A stretch of 64,000 nt of DNA, from positions 3,642,291 to 3,706,290 of the forward strand of contig OY282460.1 in NCBI GenBank assembly GCA_958296295.1, given 5' to 3'. A program made the position numbers and the translations under genes. The notes beneath the pieces are model-generated. The model did no database searches and was not told the DNA's origin. It was given only the letters and a program-made list of their open reading frames with translations. This stretch comes from an uncultured Pseudomonadales bacterium. Its GTDB lineage: Bacteria; Pseudomonadota; Gammaproteobacteria; Pseudomonadales; Azotimanducaceae. Shown here piece after piece: positions 36,701-43,712 of the stretch (position 1 is its first letter; every line of letters starts with the position of its first letter).

Positions 36701-36778
36701 TCCGCCACAGCCGGCCAGGAAAGCGGTGAGTGCCGCGAGCGCCGCGGCGGCCAAGGTCCTGGCGAGTCTCTCAGCCAT
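30749..36778 (-). CDS. Giant pullulanase-type lipoprotein with six C-terminal repeats
   Basis: A 2,009-residue surface lipoprotein. From ATG 36778 a lipoprotein signal ends LTAFLAGCGGGG, with Cys22 as the lipidated residue. A PUD-like N-terminal segment (NEAVIYYNRRDKEFNGWVLH) and pullulanase N-domains lead to the GH13 core: DVVYNHTSDEG, DGFRFDWMSLHPKGL (nucleophile Asp), YIYGEGW (acid/base Glu) and YASVHDGMTLWDHL. After about residue 1,150 come six copies of a domain with F(V/L)RGGFNGWGTDNP and HQFKVASEDWATVNLG, three on each side of a separate ~170-residue carbohydrate-binding-like domain (DFDDGAAHVFEDDAG ... GVWRWDNVRVSKAPPG). Known pullulanases cut alpha-1,6 bonds in starch or glycogen. 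The repeats are probably glucan-binding (CBM48-like fold). Co-transcribed with the TonB receptor. Confidence 0.92.
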   Translation of the reverse strand: MAERLARTLAAAALAALTAFLAGCGGGGAGGDQSPLPVCEGSDVILANGQCGPPPPPDCTPPEVAVDGRCVVPDKPTPKYTPGPNEAVIYYNRRDKEFNGWVLHLWNNGCEAGSWNGERVTLRGPDGAVDYSYEGTGTSWPDGPPPNYEHYEDGQADPIYGVYWVLQLQDNGVCGNFIIHGPAGPPQTVDFRINFSEDTANPYRNMYWVVVDSTLAENELREARAAAEPICINDVCEEFEPPPLAIEDQAAHWLDAGTIVWNRDLAGVTLHSSENATLDVASEDQADGGARGVVTGGAVAATLTATELTDEQRARAPHLADYAAYAVNLDAARVKELLTHQLWIVGENAEGEQFGTQLQLAQVLDSLYTSGEDDADESTLGLVYEGANITSSVWAPTAQDVKLRVYNERADGRLTFGADVPMSKDAATGIWSVSGAAADWNRQFYRFVVTAYHPSEGRLLVREARDPYSVGAYTSSLASQFVNLNDDDLKPGGWDAHVAPAAGNPESAVIYEGHIRDFSVRDDGTPAEHRGKYLAFTAADSPPVRHLRALVDAGLTHFHVLPAFDIRSVNEDPRQQVNLDDAIFELCRLDDSNKELCPGNVRDTTTILEKLRGLDPATGEAREVMSVLAQIDGFNWGYDPVLYNVPEGGYATDPAGPARIIEMRQMYQALHAMGLRVVMDVVYNHTSDEGADGSFSVFDRIVPGYYYRRNATTGAIERASCCSDTAAEHAMMGKFVKDSAVFWATHYKVDGFRFDWMSLHPKGLMEEVAEAVLAVDEDSYIYGEGWAPGTGSAGERIELSTQMNLAGTGIGTFNDRMRDRLRDLSISTAGDLTRLRAGLAGNLADFQLVLDSGVTVEASSDGGYTADPQEAVNYASVHDGMTLWDHLNQGGVIPGGPETATAERARMAVQAQSLVLLGQGVPFVHMGADLLRSKSLSHNSYNAGDWFNHVDFTGAANNWNVGLPPEGPSDELALAAIGDANAEPSGADIQAAATMFREFLRMAQASPLFSLGSAAEVMDRVGFHNVGRGAMPNLIAMSIDDGAGTVTNADDTPRADLDPNHDAVVVVFNGGAEEQTVRIRTASGFALHPEQRESADATVRDAAFVEGETADAPGAFTVPPRTTAVFVKAQGETQGVGLSAFVTSGFEPPVPYGDTAIFLRGAFNGWGADPLRYSGGGLYEGYLQLDAGDYQFKIASQDWSTVDISAPEGGTGITLGVPATLSAAGGQPNLSISVPAGGEYRFALDATNSAAPILTVTNARAFPAQTFVRGGFNGWSTDNPVRYTGAGAYQATIRVEAGEHQFKVASEDWNTVDLGGNAAPGGLGAAAVPVEFGAAVALAGPQRPNLVVNIEETGDYLFTLAAGGYFSNDDGQGGVTLWVTPAEPFAGTPVYLRGAFNSWGTANEMTFQTAAIYRTDLTLEPGEYQFKIASEDWATVNIGAADDPVVALGEPLTLADEDGPANLQTTIAEADSYAFTLDLSRGDPVLLLRKSADVPQIEPPPPPPKPVLVEPLDFDDGAAHVFEDDAGVATVVVADPLDAAGVNMVAETTRGADAAADAGTTYALDGYIAFSDQLTHLAADVDGDAAAGTMVSATVWNSDDAATAMTATAEFTAADGWETLRFDFSMFNPDVVYNRFKFVFDAAGVWRWDNVRVSKAPPGTAPPYGNTTVFVRGGFNGWGTDNAMTYRGNGVYALDVAVAPAADGPHQFKVASEDWATVNLGAANADDANVVVDAMREIVGDGDNLLLAVDEEGNYRFHLDANDSEAPTLIVVDLDAAPYGHGTEQSTIHARGGFNGWSTDNPLHYVGGGTYQGVVAIEEAGEVQFKVASEDWGTVNLGAADAGAATVTPGTPFAGFAPGGDNLTLAVESAGEYLFTVTVDANVTGGTDAPTLHVTPLRPFGAAAVFLRGGMNGWGTDDPLVFKGATRHARTVELAVGAHEFKVASEDWATVNMGAAEGESNVVVVGTAYSTLAPDGGNLAIDIAEEGAYLFEVDGTRAIPPTLTVRPAN
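30900..33320 (-). repeat. Six diverged tandem domain repeats in the pullulanase gene
   Basis: Each unit encodes RGxFNGWxTxNxxxY near its start and QFKxASxDWxTVxxG about 35 residues later. RGG(F/M)NGW cores lie near 33280, 32950, 32580, 31740, 31385 and 31040. Units 3 and 4 are separated by an unrelated domain (about 31780-32300). Confidence 0.9.
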
Positions 36779-36975
36779 GATTACGGCGTTCCCCCTCGTC
36801 GCGGCGCTGTGGTCGCTCCGTCGAATGTCCCCACATGCGCCCGTGCGGCGCATGTCCTCCCAAGGCGAAACGAGGGCCATGCGCCTCGCTCGCTTGCCAG
36901 CCGCGTTCTTGCGGCCTACCGCCAGCGGCCCGGCTAGCGGCCCGCTTTGCGGCCTTCCCCCGCGAGGGGCCGGGG

Positions 36976-37401
36976 TCAGTCCTTTGACAACCGAGCGGTC
37001 GCTGTGCCGAACACGCGGGTTTCCCCGGCTTCGTTGGCGACGGTGATGTCGATCTCCACCGTACCCGCGTCTTCGTCCACGTCGGTGACCACACCGGTGA
37101 TGGTGTGCGGCCGGTCGACCAACACGGGCGCGCGGAACACCGTGTCGATGGCGACGATCTCGGCGTCCGGCGCCCAGCGGTGAATCATAGCACCCAGGAA
37201 CCCCTGGCTCATCACCCCGGGCACGATGGCGCCGGGCAGCCCCTCCTTGCGCGCGCCTTCGTGATCCGTGAACCGCGGCGTGTTCCAGCCCACATGCCGC
37301 CCGAAGCGGCGGGTGGCCGCAATGCTGGTGTCCGGCGTGAAGCTTGGCAGCTGGGCGCCGAACTCGACGTCCGCGATGGCGCTTACCGTCTTGCCGCTCA
37401 C
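36976..37401 (-). CDS. MaoC-like dehydratase, hot-dog subunit B
   Basis: A 141-residue single-hot-dog protein. After GTG 37401 it reads VSGKTVSAIADVEFGAQLPS; the hydratase motif is DHEGARKEGLPGAIVPGVMS, which holds the catalytic Asp/His region, and the C-terminus has TARLSKD. The GTG overlaps the stop of the neighbouring subunit in a GTGA junction. Two single-hot-dog genes in tandem usually form a heteromer doing (R)-specific enoyl-CoA hydration, as in mycobacterial HadAB-like or actinobacterial steroid hydratases. Substrate unknown. Confidence 0.8.
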   Translation of the reverse strand: MSGKTVSAIADVEFGAQLPSFTPDTSIAATRRFGRHVGWNTPRFTDHEGARKEGLPGAIVPGVMSQGFLGAMIHRWAPDAEIVAIDTVFRAPVLVDRPHTITGVVTDVDEDAGTVEIDITVANEAGETRVFGTATARLSKD

Positions 37402-37859
37402 TTCTTGATCCTCTCGCGAATCACGGTGCGGGTGTCCGCGTTGGCCACGTGGACGCCGTTCTCGTCGCGCAGCTCCATGCGCGTGACCAGAAACACCATG
37501 CGCCCGGAACGCCCGGTCTTGGTGTAGATGTCGTGCAAGTGGCTCTTGCCGGTGAGCTTCGCCCCGGCGCGCACGGGCGCCTTCCACTCGACGCCCTTGC
37601 CGGCGTCCATCCCCATGCCGCCGAGATTCGGAAAGTCCGGCGGCATGCTGCGCCCGCCCACCAAAGTGGAAACGAACGTCGGCGGCGCTTGGAAATCCGG
37701 GTGCGCGGGATCCGTGAAGCGCGGCGCCGTCTCGCCACACACCTTGGCGTATTCGGCGAAGCGGTCGCCATTGATGACGAACGTCACCTCGTCGAATTCG
37801 CGCCCGAGAAAGCGCTCGCGCAGTGCCAGGACGTCCTCGTCCACCGCTGCTTCGGCCAT
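37398..37859 (-). CDS. MaoC-like dehydratase, N-terminal-type subunit A
   Basis: A 153-residue protein of the FAS1-DH/MaoC_dehydrat_N type. From ATG 37859 (preceded by GGGGAGAAC): MAEAAVDEDVLALRERFLGR, then the hot-dog strands RFAEYAKVCGETAPRFTDPA, PPTFVSTLVGGRSMPPDFP, WKAPVRAGAKLTGKSHLHD and RMVFLVTRMELRDENG. Longer open sequence upstream is antisense to the PHP gene and rejected. Works with the downstream partner; in a cluster with no other fatty-acid genes, so pathway unclear. Confidence 0.8.
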   Translation of the reverse strand: MAEAAVDEDVLALRERFLGREFDEVTFVINGDRFAEYAKVCGETAPRFTDPAHPDFQAPPTFVSTLVGGRSMPPDFPNLGGMGMDAGKGVEWKAPVRAGAKLTGKSHLHDIYTKTGRSGRMVFLVTRMELRDENGVHVANADTRTVIRERIKK

Positions 37860-37905
37860 GTTCTCTCCCCCCTTGCTGTCGTTCAATCTGTGCCGTGCAA
37901 TCGAA

Positions 37906-38547
37906 TCAACCGGCCGTCGATTCGCCCTTGGGGATGGCGCGGAACTCCTCGGCGCGCAACGCTTCCACCAGCGCGCCTTCACTGCCGACCGGCGCGGGAA
38001 ACTCCGTCGCGCAGCGGCCGATGTGGCTGACGATGTGCGAATCGCTGCCGCCAACGCCCAGGTAGCCGAGTTCCTCCGCCATCGCGACGGCCCGTTCGTC
38101 CTCTCCGTCCCGGCTGCCGCCGTTGTGGATTTCCACGATGCGCACCCCCTTGGGCACGCCGTGCTCCGCCAGGTGCGCGGACATGCCCACCCGCGGGCGC
38201 CCGGGGTGGCAGGGCACGGCCACCGCGCCGTGGGCGTCGCAATGTTCGACGACCCGCTCGAGCGGCAGACGGGTGCTGGCGAAATCGAACTCCCCGTAGA
38301 GCGCTTCGGTGACGCCGAACACCAGCACGTGGCCGTATTCGGTTTCCACTTCCGCCCCTTTGAGAATCACCAGATCGTGTTTGCGGGAGAGTTCGCCGTA
38401 GTCCGACGCGAAGTCGAACTGGCGATGCTCGGTGAGGACGAAACCGTCGATGGGAACCCCTCGCGCGCGGATCCATTGGCAGTAATTGGCCACCTTCGCG
38501 CGCCCGTCGTCGGACTTGATGGAGTGCGTGTGCAGATCGAGGATCAC
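37906..38547 (-). CDS. PHP-domain phosphoesterase
   Basis: A 213-residue protein. The PHP metal motifs are LDLHTHSIKSDDGRAKVANY (HxH), FVLTEHRQFDFASDY, VILKGAEVETEYGHVLVFGV, AVPCHPGRPRVGMSAHLAEH and LGVGGSDSHIVSHIGRCATE. These place it with single-domain PHP proteins that hydrolyse phosphates, for example nucleoside 3',5'-bisphosphates or sugar phosphates. Start GTG 38547 directly follows the coaE stop. Substrate unknown. Confidence 0.85.
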   Translation of the reverse strand: MILDLHTHSIKSDDGRAKVANYCQWIRARGVPIDGFVLTEHRQFDFASDYGELSRKHDLVILKGAEVETEYGHVLVFGVTEALYGEFDFASTRLPLERVVEHCDAHGAVAVPCHPGRPRVGMSAHLAEHGVPKGVRIVEIHNGGSRDGEDERAVAMAEELGYLGVGGSDSHIVSHIGRCATEFPAPVGSEGALVEALRAEEFRAIPKGESTAG

Positions 38548-39147
38548 CTACGCCGCCTCCCCCAGTCTGCGCCATTCCCGTTCCACCCGCGCGGCCAGCG
38601 CTTCCGGCGTGCCGGCGTTGTCGATGACCACGTGCGCCGCGGCCTCCCGCGCGCCGTTGGCAAGTTGGGCATCGATGCGCGCACGCACGGCGTTCGCGTC
38701 CACGCCATCGCGCGCCGTGGCTCTCGCCACCGCCACCTCCGGCGGCACGGTGACCGCCCACACCTCGTCCGCGGCGCGCTCCCAGCCGGCTTCCAGCAGC
38801 ACCGCGGCCTCCAGCACGGCCACCTTCGCCCCGGCCACCTTGGCCGCCACTATCTCATCCTGCGCCAAAGCGAGTATCTCGGGCCAGACGATGTCCGTTA
38901 GGCGGCGCAGTTCGGACGCATCGGCGAACACCTTGCCGCCGAGCGCTTTGCGGTCTATTTGGCCATCCTCCCCAACGACGTCCTCGCCGAACGCCGACAC
39001 CACCTGCGCGAACGTCGGCCGCCCCCGCTCGTAGGCGCGGTGGCCCAGCTTATCCGCGTCGATCACGGTGGCGCCGCGCGCGGCCAGCAGCCGCGCCACC
39101 GTCGACTTGCCGGAGGCGATGCCGCCGGTGAGACCAATGACGAGCAT
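38548..39147 (-). CDS. coaE: Dephospho-CoA kinase
   Basis: A 199-residue P-loop kinase for the last step of CoA synthesis. From ATG 39147: MLVIGLTGGIASGKSTVARL (Walker A), then the family's DADKLGHRAYERGRPTF, GQIDRKALGGKVFADAS and LLEAGWERAADEVWAVTVPP. Its stop adjoins the PHP start, so both are probably co-transcribed. The open frame extends 8 codons further but the shorter start matches the family. Confidence 0.95.
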   Translation of the reverse strand: MLVIGLTGGIASGKSTVARLLAARGATVIDADKLGHRAYERGRPTFAQVVSAFGEDVVGEDGQIDRKALGGKVFADASELRRLTDIVWPEILALAQDEIVAAKVAGAKVAVLEAAVLLEAGWERAADEVWAVTVPPEVAVARATARDGVDANAVRARIDAQLANGAREAAAHVVIDNAGTPEALAARVEREWRRLGEAA

Positions 39148-39255
39148 TGGCAAGCCCCATCCCCGAACCAAAGCGCCATGTTAGCCGCTCGCGCGGCGCG
39201 GGACTAGAGTTGATGCTTGGCTGCTTGGCGCGACTGGCGTGTGGGGCGCGGCCGG

Positions 39256-40515
39256 CTAACTCGATTCGTCCTCGGCCAGCAGCGTTTCCAGCGTCACGTC
39301 GAGGTGGCGTTCGTCGTGTTCCGCCACGGCTCGCAGGCGCGCCGCCACCGCATCGGGCAAGCCGCACTCCGCCACTGGCGCCACCTCTTGGCCCACCACT
39401 AGCGATTCCGGCAGCCGGCGGTGCAAGTCCAAGAGCGTGACCTCGCCAAGGCTGCGGCCGAGCACGAAGCGGCCGTCGCCCGTCCGCTGGACGAGACGCT
39501 CTTGCGTGAGCGCTTGCAACACCCGCTCGCGGTCGGCGTCGTGCAGCCCGGCTTGTGTTTCGAGCGTCTCGGCCGGGACGGATTCGCCGCCGGCGTGGGC
39601 GTCGCGCAAGCGCGCGAGCACAGCGGCGCACTGCGCCAGCAACGGCGCCCGCGGCGCGGCGTCCACATCGGCGGAAAGCGACAACGTGCGAGCGAAGACG
39701 GCCCCGACCAAGGCCAGCATCCAAACCAGATACATCCACATCAGAAAGAAAGGCAACGCGGCGAAAGCGCCGTAGATCAGCGCCGTGCTGGAACGAGCGA
39801 CGAAGGCCGCGAAAGCCCACTTCGCCAACTCGAACAAGAGTGTTGTGAGCACGCCCCCGGCCAGCGCGTGCCAGAAGGACACGCGAGTGTTCGGCATGGC
39901 GCAGTAGAGGAAGGTGAAGGTGGCGACCAGGGCGAACTCGGGCGCGAGATCCAGAACCTGCTCGCGGGCGCCCCACACGTCCAAATCCCTCACCAACGGC
40001 AAGGCGTAGAGGTAGGAGGTGGCGAGCAACGCGCCGATGAGGAGCGGCGGGCCGACCGTGAGCGCCGCCCAATACACCAGAAACCGCTGCATGCCGGTGC
40101 GCGGCGGGAGGTCGCCCCAGATGGCGTTGAAGGCGCTTTCGATGCGAATCAACGCGAGGAACGCGAACACCGCGAGAATCGCCACGCTCACCACGCCGAG
40201 CTCCGTGGCTTGGGCCGAGAACTCCGCGAGCTTCTCGATCAAGGCGGCGCTGGCGTTCGGCACGAACGTGCGGACGAGGAAATCCTCCACCGCCACCCGC
40301 ACGCCGACGAGCTCCGGGAACGCGGACAGCACGACATAGGTAACCGTCATCAGCGGCACCAACGCCAGCAACGTCGTGTAGGTGAGCGCGGCGGCGCGGG
40401 TCATGCACTGGTGGCGCAAGAACTGGTGGAACACCGCCAGCGCGAACCAACATGCATATCGCCAAGCCCGCAGCAGCGGCGGGCTCGGTGGCGGGGTGTG
40501 GTCTACGGCGGACAT
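39256..40515 (-). CDS. YihY/BrkB-family inner-membrane protein
   Basis: A 419-residue protein with six or more membrane helices, the YihY (formerly 'ribonuclease BN') family. Signatures: FLRHQCMTRAAALTYTTLLA then LVPLMTVTYVVLSAFPELVG, VFAFLALIRIESAFNAIWGD, and YGAFAALPFFLMWMYLVWML. The soluble C-terminal tail (from about residue 290) has a winged-helix look (RVLQALTQERLVQRTGDGRF). Earlier claims that this family is an RNase are disproved; role remains unknown. Start at ATG 40515; an upstream ATG at 40527 is possible. Confidence 0.9.
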   Translation of the reverse strand: MSAVDHTPPPSPPLLRAWRYACWFALAVFHQFLRHQCMTRAAALTYTTLLALVPLMTVTYVVLSAFPELVGVRVAVEDFLVRTFVPNASAALIEKLAEFSAQATELGVVSVAILAVFAFLALIRIESAFNAIWGDLPPRTGMQRFLVYWAALTVGPPLLIGALLATSYLYALPLVRDLDVWGAREQVLDLAPEFALVATFTFLYCAMPNTRVSFWHALAGGVLTTLLFELAKWAFAAFVARSSTALIYGAFAALPFFLMWMYLVWMLALVGAVFARTLSLSADVDAAPRAPLLAQCAAVLARLRDAHAGGESVPAETLETQAGLHDADRERVLQALTQERLVQRTGDGRFVLGRSLGEVTLLDLHRRLPESLVVGQEVAPVAECGLPDAVAARLRAVAEHDERHLDVTLETLLAEDESS

Positions 40516-40609
40516 TCGTGGCCCCACGGGTCAGCGTGGGCCCGCGCCTTGTCGCGGGAGGTCTCCGGCCGCTTGCCGTGCGGCCCGGCTCGCGATCGCC
40601 GGCGAGAGC

Positions 40610-41209
40610 TCAGGGCTGTTCCTCGCCGGCCATCGCCGCCTGCCACGCCGGCCGCGCCAAAGCGCGCTCCACATAGCTCTCCAGCACGGGCGAATCCGGC
40701 AGCAACTTGAACATCGCCATGAAATGGACGGACGACGCCACCATCACGTCCGCGGTGCTGAACCGCTCGCCGAGCAGCCAAGGGCCGGCCGCAAGGCCCT
40801 TCTCCAGCGTGCTGATCATCAAGTCGAAGTCCCCCCAGCCGGAGGAGTAGCGGTTCGGCGTGACGCCAGCGAACTTCTCGGACATGGCCGGTTCGATGAC
40901 GCCTGGGGAGTAGACCATCCAAAACAGGTACATGCCGCGTTGCGGATCATCCAGGCTTGGCGCCAGACGCGCATCCGGGTAGCGATCCGCGAGGTACATG
41001 CAGATGGCCGCGGAATCCGCCAAACACACCTCGCCGTCCGCCAACGCCGGCACTTTCCCCATCGGGCTCGCGGCGAGGAAAGCCGGGTCGCGTTCCGCCT
41101 CGGCATCGCCGATTTCCACCAACACGCGCTGGTAGGGAACGCCCGTCTCCTCAAGCATCCACGCGGCGCGGGCGGCCCGCGTTCGCGGGTGCCAGAACAG
41201 TTTGATCAT
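40610..41209 (-). CDS. Glutathione S-transferase family protein
   Basis: A 199-residue GST. The thioredoxin-like N-terminal domain has MIKLFWHPRTRAARAAWMLE, then SPMGKVPALADGEVCLADSA (cis-Pro and the glutathione-binding D/E-S pair), and DRYPDARLAP. The helical C-terminal domain includes LLGERFSTADVMVASSVHF, the conserved N-capping S-T-A-D. Ser or Arg near residue 10 would be the catalytic position, as in beta/theta-like bacterial GSTs. No partner genes point to a substrate. Confidence 0.9.
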   Translation of the reverse strand: MIKLFWHPRTRAARAAWMLEETGVPYQRVLVEIGDAEAERDPAFLAASPMGKVPALADGEVCLADSAAICMYLADRYPDARLAPSLDDPQRGMYLFWMVYSPGVIEPAMSEKFAGVTPNRYSSGWGDFDLMISTLEKGLAAGPWLLGERFSTADVMVASSVHFMAMFKLLPDSPVLESYVERALARPAWQAAMAGEEQP

Positions 41210-41278
41210 CCTCGCCTCCCAGCCAACTCGATCGTGGGGCGAGTCTAACGCTTCGGCGGTCGACGAGATCGGCCGACG

Positions 41279-41656
41279 CTACGGCACCCAGGTGGCGAGC
41301 GAAATGTCGCGTATGCAGCGGTAGTGCCGAGCGTTTGCCGTAAGCAGCGTGCCACCCGCTTCCGCGGCGGACGCGGCTATCAGCGCGTCGGCCAAGCGTA
41401 GGCCATGCGACAAGGCAAAGCGCTCGATGTACGACGTGGCCCGGTGGCCGATGGCCTCCGTGAGCGGCAGGATTCGCCAACCGTTCAACCGCACGGTTCG
41501 CCGCAGCAACCGCAACTCCGCGTTGTCTCGCACGCCCTCCAACAGCTCCATGTAGTTGACCGCGGAGATCTCCACGGATGCGCACGCTTCGACGGCCAGC
41601 CGAGCCGAGATCCTCCCGCGCAACAACCAGATCAAGACATCGGTATCAACCAGCAA
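41279..41656 (-). CDS. PIN-domain toxin (VapC-like)
   Basis: A 125-residue PIN protein: LLVDTDVLIWLLRGR (first Asp), then INYMELLEGV-like sequence with the second acidic residue, SHGLRLADALIAASAAEAGG (Asp) and LLTANARHYRCI. Start taken at TTG 41656, which has AAGGGA seven bases upstream; ATG 41686 is an alternative. It overlaps the stop of the antitoxin gene (41646) by about 11 bp, the usual order for VapBC. Acts as an Mg-dependent RNase in the family. Appears intact. Confidence 0.85.
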   Translation of the reverse strand: MLVDTDVLIWLLRGRISARLAVEACASVEISAVNYMELLEGVRDNAELRLLRRTVRLNGWRILPLTEAIGHRATSYIERFALSHGLRLADALIAASAAEAGGTLLTANARHYRCIRDISLATWVP

Positions 41657-41891
41657 GAGCGCGTCCCTTGCGGAGATGGCGAACATAGGCGTCCACATCG
41701 GCGATGTCGTCCCGATCCCGCCACATGCCGAAGGCGGGCATCCGTTCTTCCTTCTCGTCTATCGACGACCCCTGATTCAAACCCACGAGGCGAGCCTTGG
41801 GCTTGCCCCGGTAGGTGATGGTTACCGCCTCGCCGCGGTCCACGCATGCCAGTGCCACCCCAACCTTGCTTCTCAGCTCCTTCGCCGTCAT
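41646..41891 (-). CDS. Phd/YefM-type antitoxin
   Basis: An 81-residue protein from ATG 41891: MTAKELRSKVGVALACVDRG then EAVTITYRGKPKARLVGLNQ, the Phd N-terminal DNA-binding fold (EAVxITxRGKPxARLV). The tail (MPAFGMWRDRDDIADVDAYV) is acidic and would bind the PIN toxin encoded just downstream. The longer open frame from 41939 has no ribosome site. A perfect palindrome AGTGTACACT (41931-41940) upstream may be its operator. Confidence 0.85.
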   Translation of the reverse strand: MTAKELRSKVGVALACVDRGEAVTITYRGKPKARLVGLNQGSSIDEKEERMPAFGMWRDRDDIADVDAYVRHLRKGRALAG

Positions 41892-41930
41892 TTCCACTGA
41901 ACCATGCCCCGCAAACAGTTGACACTTGAC

Positions 41931-41940
41931 AGTGTACACT
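41931..41940. promoter_or_regulatory. Palindromic operator candidate upstream of the PIN/antitoxin pair
   Basis: AGTGTACACT is a perfect 10-bp palindrome, flanked by two CACTTG/TTGACA-like sequences (GTTGACACTTGAC to its left). It lies 40 bp upstream of the antitoxin start, a typical place for autoregulation. It is inferred, not proven. Confidence 0.45.
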
Positions 41941-42047
41941 TGCTTGCCGCTGACATGCTAGGACAGATTCGCGATAGCCGTCTGTCTAGCGCCTCGCCAG
42001 TCAAACGGATCCGATCCACGCCCCGGCGATTTCAAGGAGATCAAACG

Positions 42048-43076
42048 ATGCTGAAACCCGTTCAACTTGGGCGAAGTGGGCTGCGGGTGTCGCCGCTGTG
42101 CCTCGGCACCATGAACTTCGGCGAGCCCGGGCGTGGCCACCAAGGCGATTGGACGCTTGGCGAGGACGAGGCGCGGCCCATCTTCCAAGCCGCCTTGGCG
42201 GCCGGCGTTATCTACTTCGACTGCGCGGACGTGTACGGCATCGGGGGTTGCGAGCGCGTGGTGGGCAAACTGCTCAAGGAGCTCGCGCCGCGCGACGAGT
42301 ACGTGCTCGCCACCAAGGTGACGATGCCGATGGGCCGGGGTGCCAACCAGGGCGGGCTGTCGCGCAAGCACATATTCGAAGGCGTGGACGCGAGCCTGAA
42401 GCGCTTGGGCCACGACTACGTCGATCAGCTGGTCATCCACCGCCATCCGCACGGCGTGCCGCGCCAGGCGCGGGTGCCTATCGAAGAATCGCTCGAGGCG
42501 CTGCACGACGTGGTGAAGGCCGGCAAGGTGCTCTACCTCGGTGCTTCTTCCATGTTCGCCTGGCAATTCGCCGAGCTGCAGCTCACCGCCGAAATGCGCG
42601 GGTGGACGCGCTTCGTCTCCATGCAGAACCACTACAACCTCGTTTACCGCGAGGAGGAGCGCGAGATGAACCCCTACTGCGCAAGCACGGGCATCGGCCT
42701 CACGCCTTGGTCGCCGCTGGCGCGCGGCATCCTCGCCGGTTCCTATCGCGGGCGTTTCGATGGCGGCGGCACGAAACGATCCCAAGGGCGCGACCGCGTG
42801 CGCACCGAGAGCCTCTACCGGGGCGGCGCCACCTTCGAGATTGCAGACCGCGTGGTGCGACTGGCGGAGAAATACGGCAAAACGCCGGCGCAGATGGCGC
42901 TCGCGTGGCTGCTCGGGAAGCCGGGGATCACCGCGCCCGTGGTGGGCGTTTCGCGGGTCGAACAACTGAACCAGCTGGTGGATGCCTGCGACATCCGCTT
43001 GGACGCCGAGCATGTGGAGTATTTGGAGGAGCTCTACCAACCGGTGCCGAACCTGCTGTCTACCGGCACCTCCTAG
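42048..43076 (+). CDS. Aldo/keto reductase
   Basis: A 342-residue NADPH-dependent oxidoreductase. Start ATG 42048 follows CAAGGAGA. It has GRSGLRVSPLCLGTMNFGEP, the catalytic tetrad FDCADVYGIGG (Asp, Tyr), VLATKVT (Lys) and DQLVIHRHPHG (His), then YLGASSMFAWQFAELQ, GLTPWSPLARGILAGSYRG and the NADPH-binding GVSRVEQLNQLVDA. The arrangement resembles Tas/YghZ-type AKRs acting on small aldehydes. Stands alone on the plus strand. Confidence 0.93.
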   Translation: MLKPVQLGRSGLRVSPLCLGTMNFGEPGRGHQGDWTLGEDEARPIFQAALAAGVIYFDCADVYGIGGCERVVGKLLKELAPRDEYVLATKVTMPMGRGANQGGLSRKHIFEGVDASLKRLGHDYVDQLVIHRHPHGVPRQARVPIEESLEALHDVVKAGKVLYLGASSMFAWQFAELQLTAEMRGWTRFVSMQNHYNLVYREEEREMNPYCASTGIGLTPWSPLARGILAGSYRGRFDGGGTKRSQGRDRVRTESLYRGGATFEIADRVVRLAEKYGKTPAQMALAWLLGKPGITAPVVGVSRVEQLNQLVDACDIRLDAEHVEYLEELYQPVPNLLSTGTS

Positions 43077-43094
43077 GGTTTCGGAAACACCGCC

Positions 43095-43712
43095 GTGAGT
43101 TTCGCCACGGCGCGCGGGCACCGCCTCGCCGTCTTCGCCCTCGCCTTCAGCGGCGGATTCGTCATCATGTCCTTGGAGTTGCTGGGCGGGCGCATTCTCG
43201 CGCCTTGGTTCGGCGGCAGCATTTACGTTTGGGGCAGCATCATCACCGTTTTCATGCTGTCGTTGGCGGCCGGCTACTACCTTGGCGGATGGCTCTCGTT
43301 GCGGTCGCCCTCCCTAGGGCGGCTCGGCGGCCTTCTCGTCATCGGTGCCGCGGTGCTGTATCCGGCCACGATGTTGGCGGAGTCGCTGATGTCCTGGGTT
43401 TTCACGCGGGTGGAGGATCCGCGCTACGGCAGTCTGCTCGCTTCGCTGGCGCTGTTCGTGGCGCCCACGGTCCTGCTCGGCGCCATCTCGCCGTATTCCG
43501 TGCGCCTTTTGGTGCGCCGCCAAGAGGAATCTGGCAAAGTCGCCGGCACCCTGTATTTCTTCTCCACTTTGGGCAGCGCTTTCGGCACGCTCGCCACCAG
43601 TTTCTATTTTGTGCTTTGGTTCGAGATCAACACGATTGTGAGCGCCCTCTCCGGCGCGCTGTTGGTGCTCGGCGCGTTGGCGATGGCCGCGGGCGCGCTT
43701 CGTCGTGTTTGA
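43095..43712 (+). CDS. Membrane half of a spermidine-synthase-like protein
   Basis: A 205-residue protein with about six helices: FALAFSGGFVIMSLELLGGR, VWGSIITVFMLSLAAGYYLG, LLVIGAAVLYPATMLAESLM, LALFVAPTVLLGAISPYSVR, and the C-terminal LATSFYFVLWFEINTIVSAL. The ELLGGRILAP..GGSIYVWG and AAGYYLGG motifs match the N-terminal half of 'fused MFS/spermidine synthase' proteins. Here the membrane and soluble halves are separate genes overlapping by 8 bp. Role unknown. Confidence 0.85.
   Translation: MSFATARGHRLAVFALAFSGGFVIMSLELLGGRILAPWFGGSIYVWGSIITVFMLSLAAGYYLGGWLSLRSPSLGRLGGLLVIGAAVLYPATMLAESLMSWVFTRVEDPRYGSLLASLALFVAPTVLLGAISPYSVRLLVRRQEESGKVAGTLYFFSTLGSAFGTLATSFYFVLWFEINTIVSALSGALLVLGALAMAAGALRRV

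Noticed and set aside
32879..36937. A 1,352-codon plus-strand open frame over the pullulanase gene
   Set aside because: Same GC-rich shadow effect; the pullulanase catalytic motifs are on the other strand.
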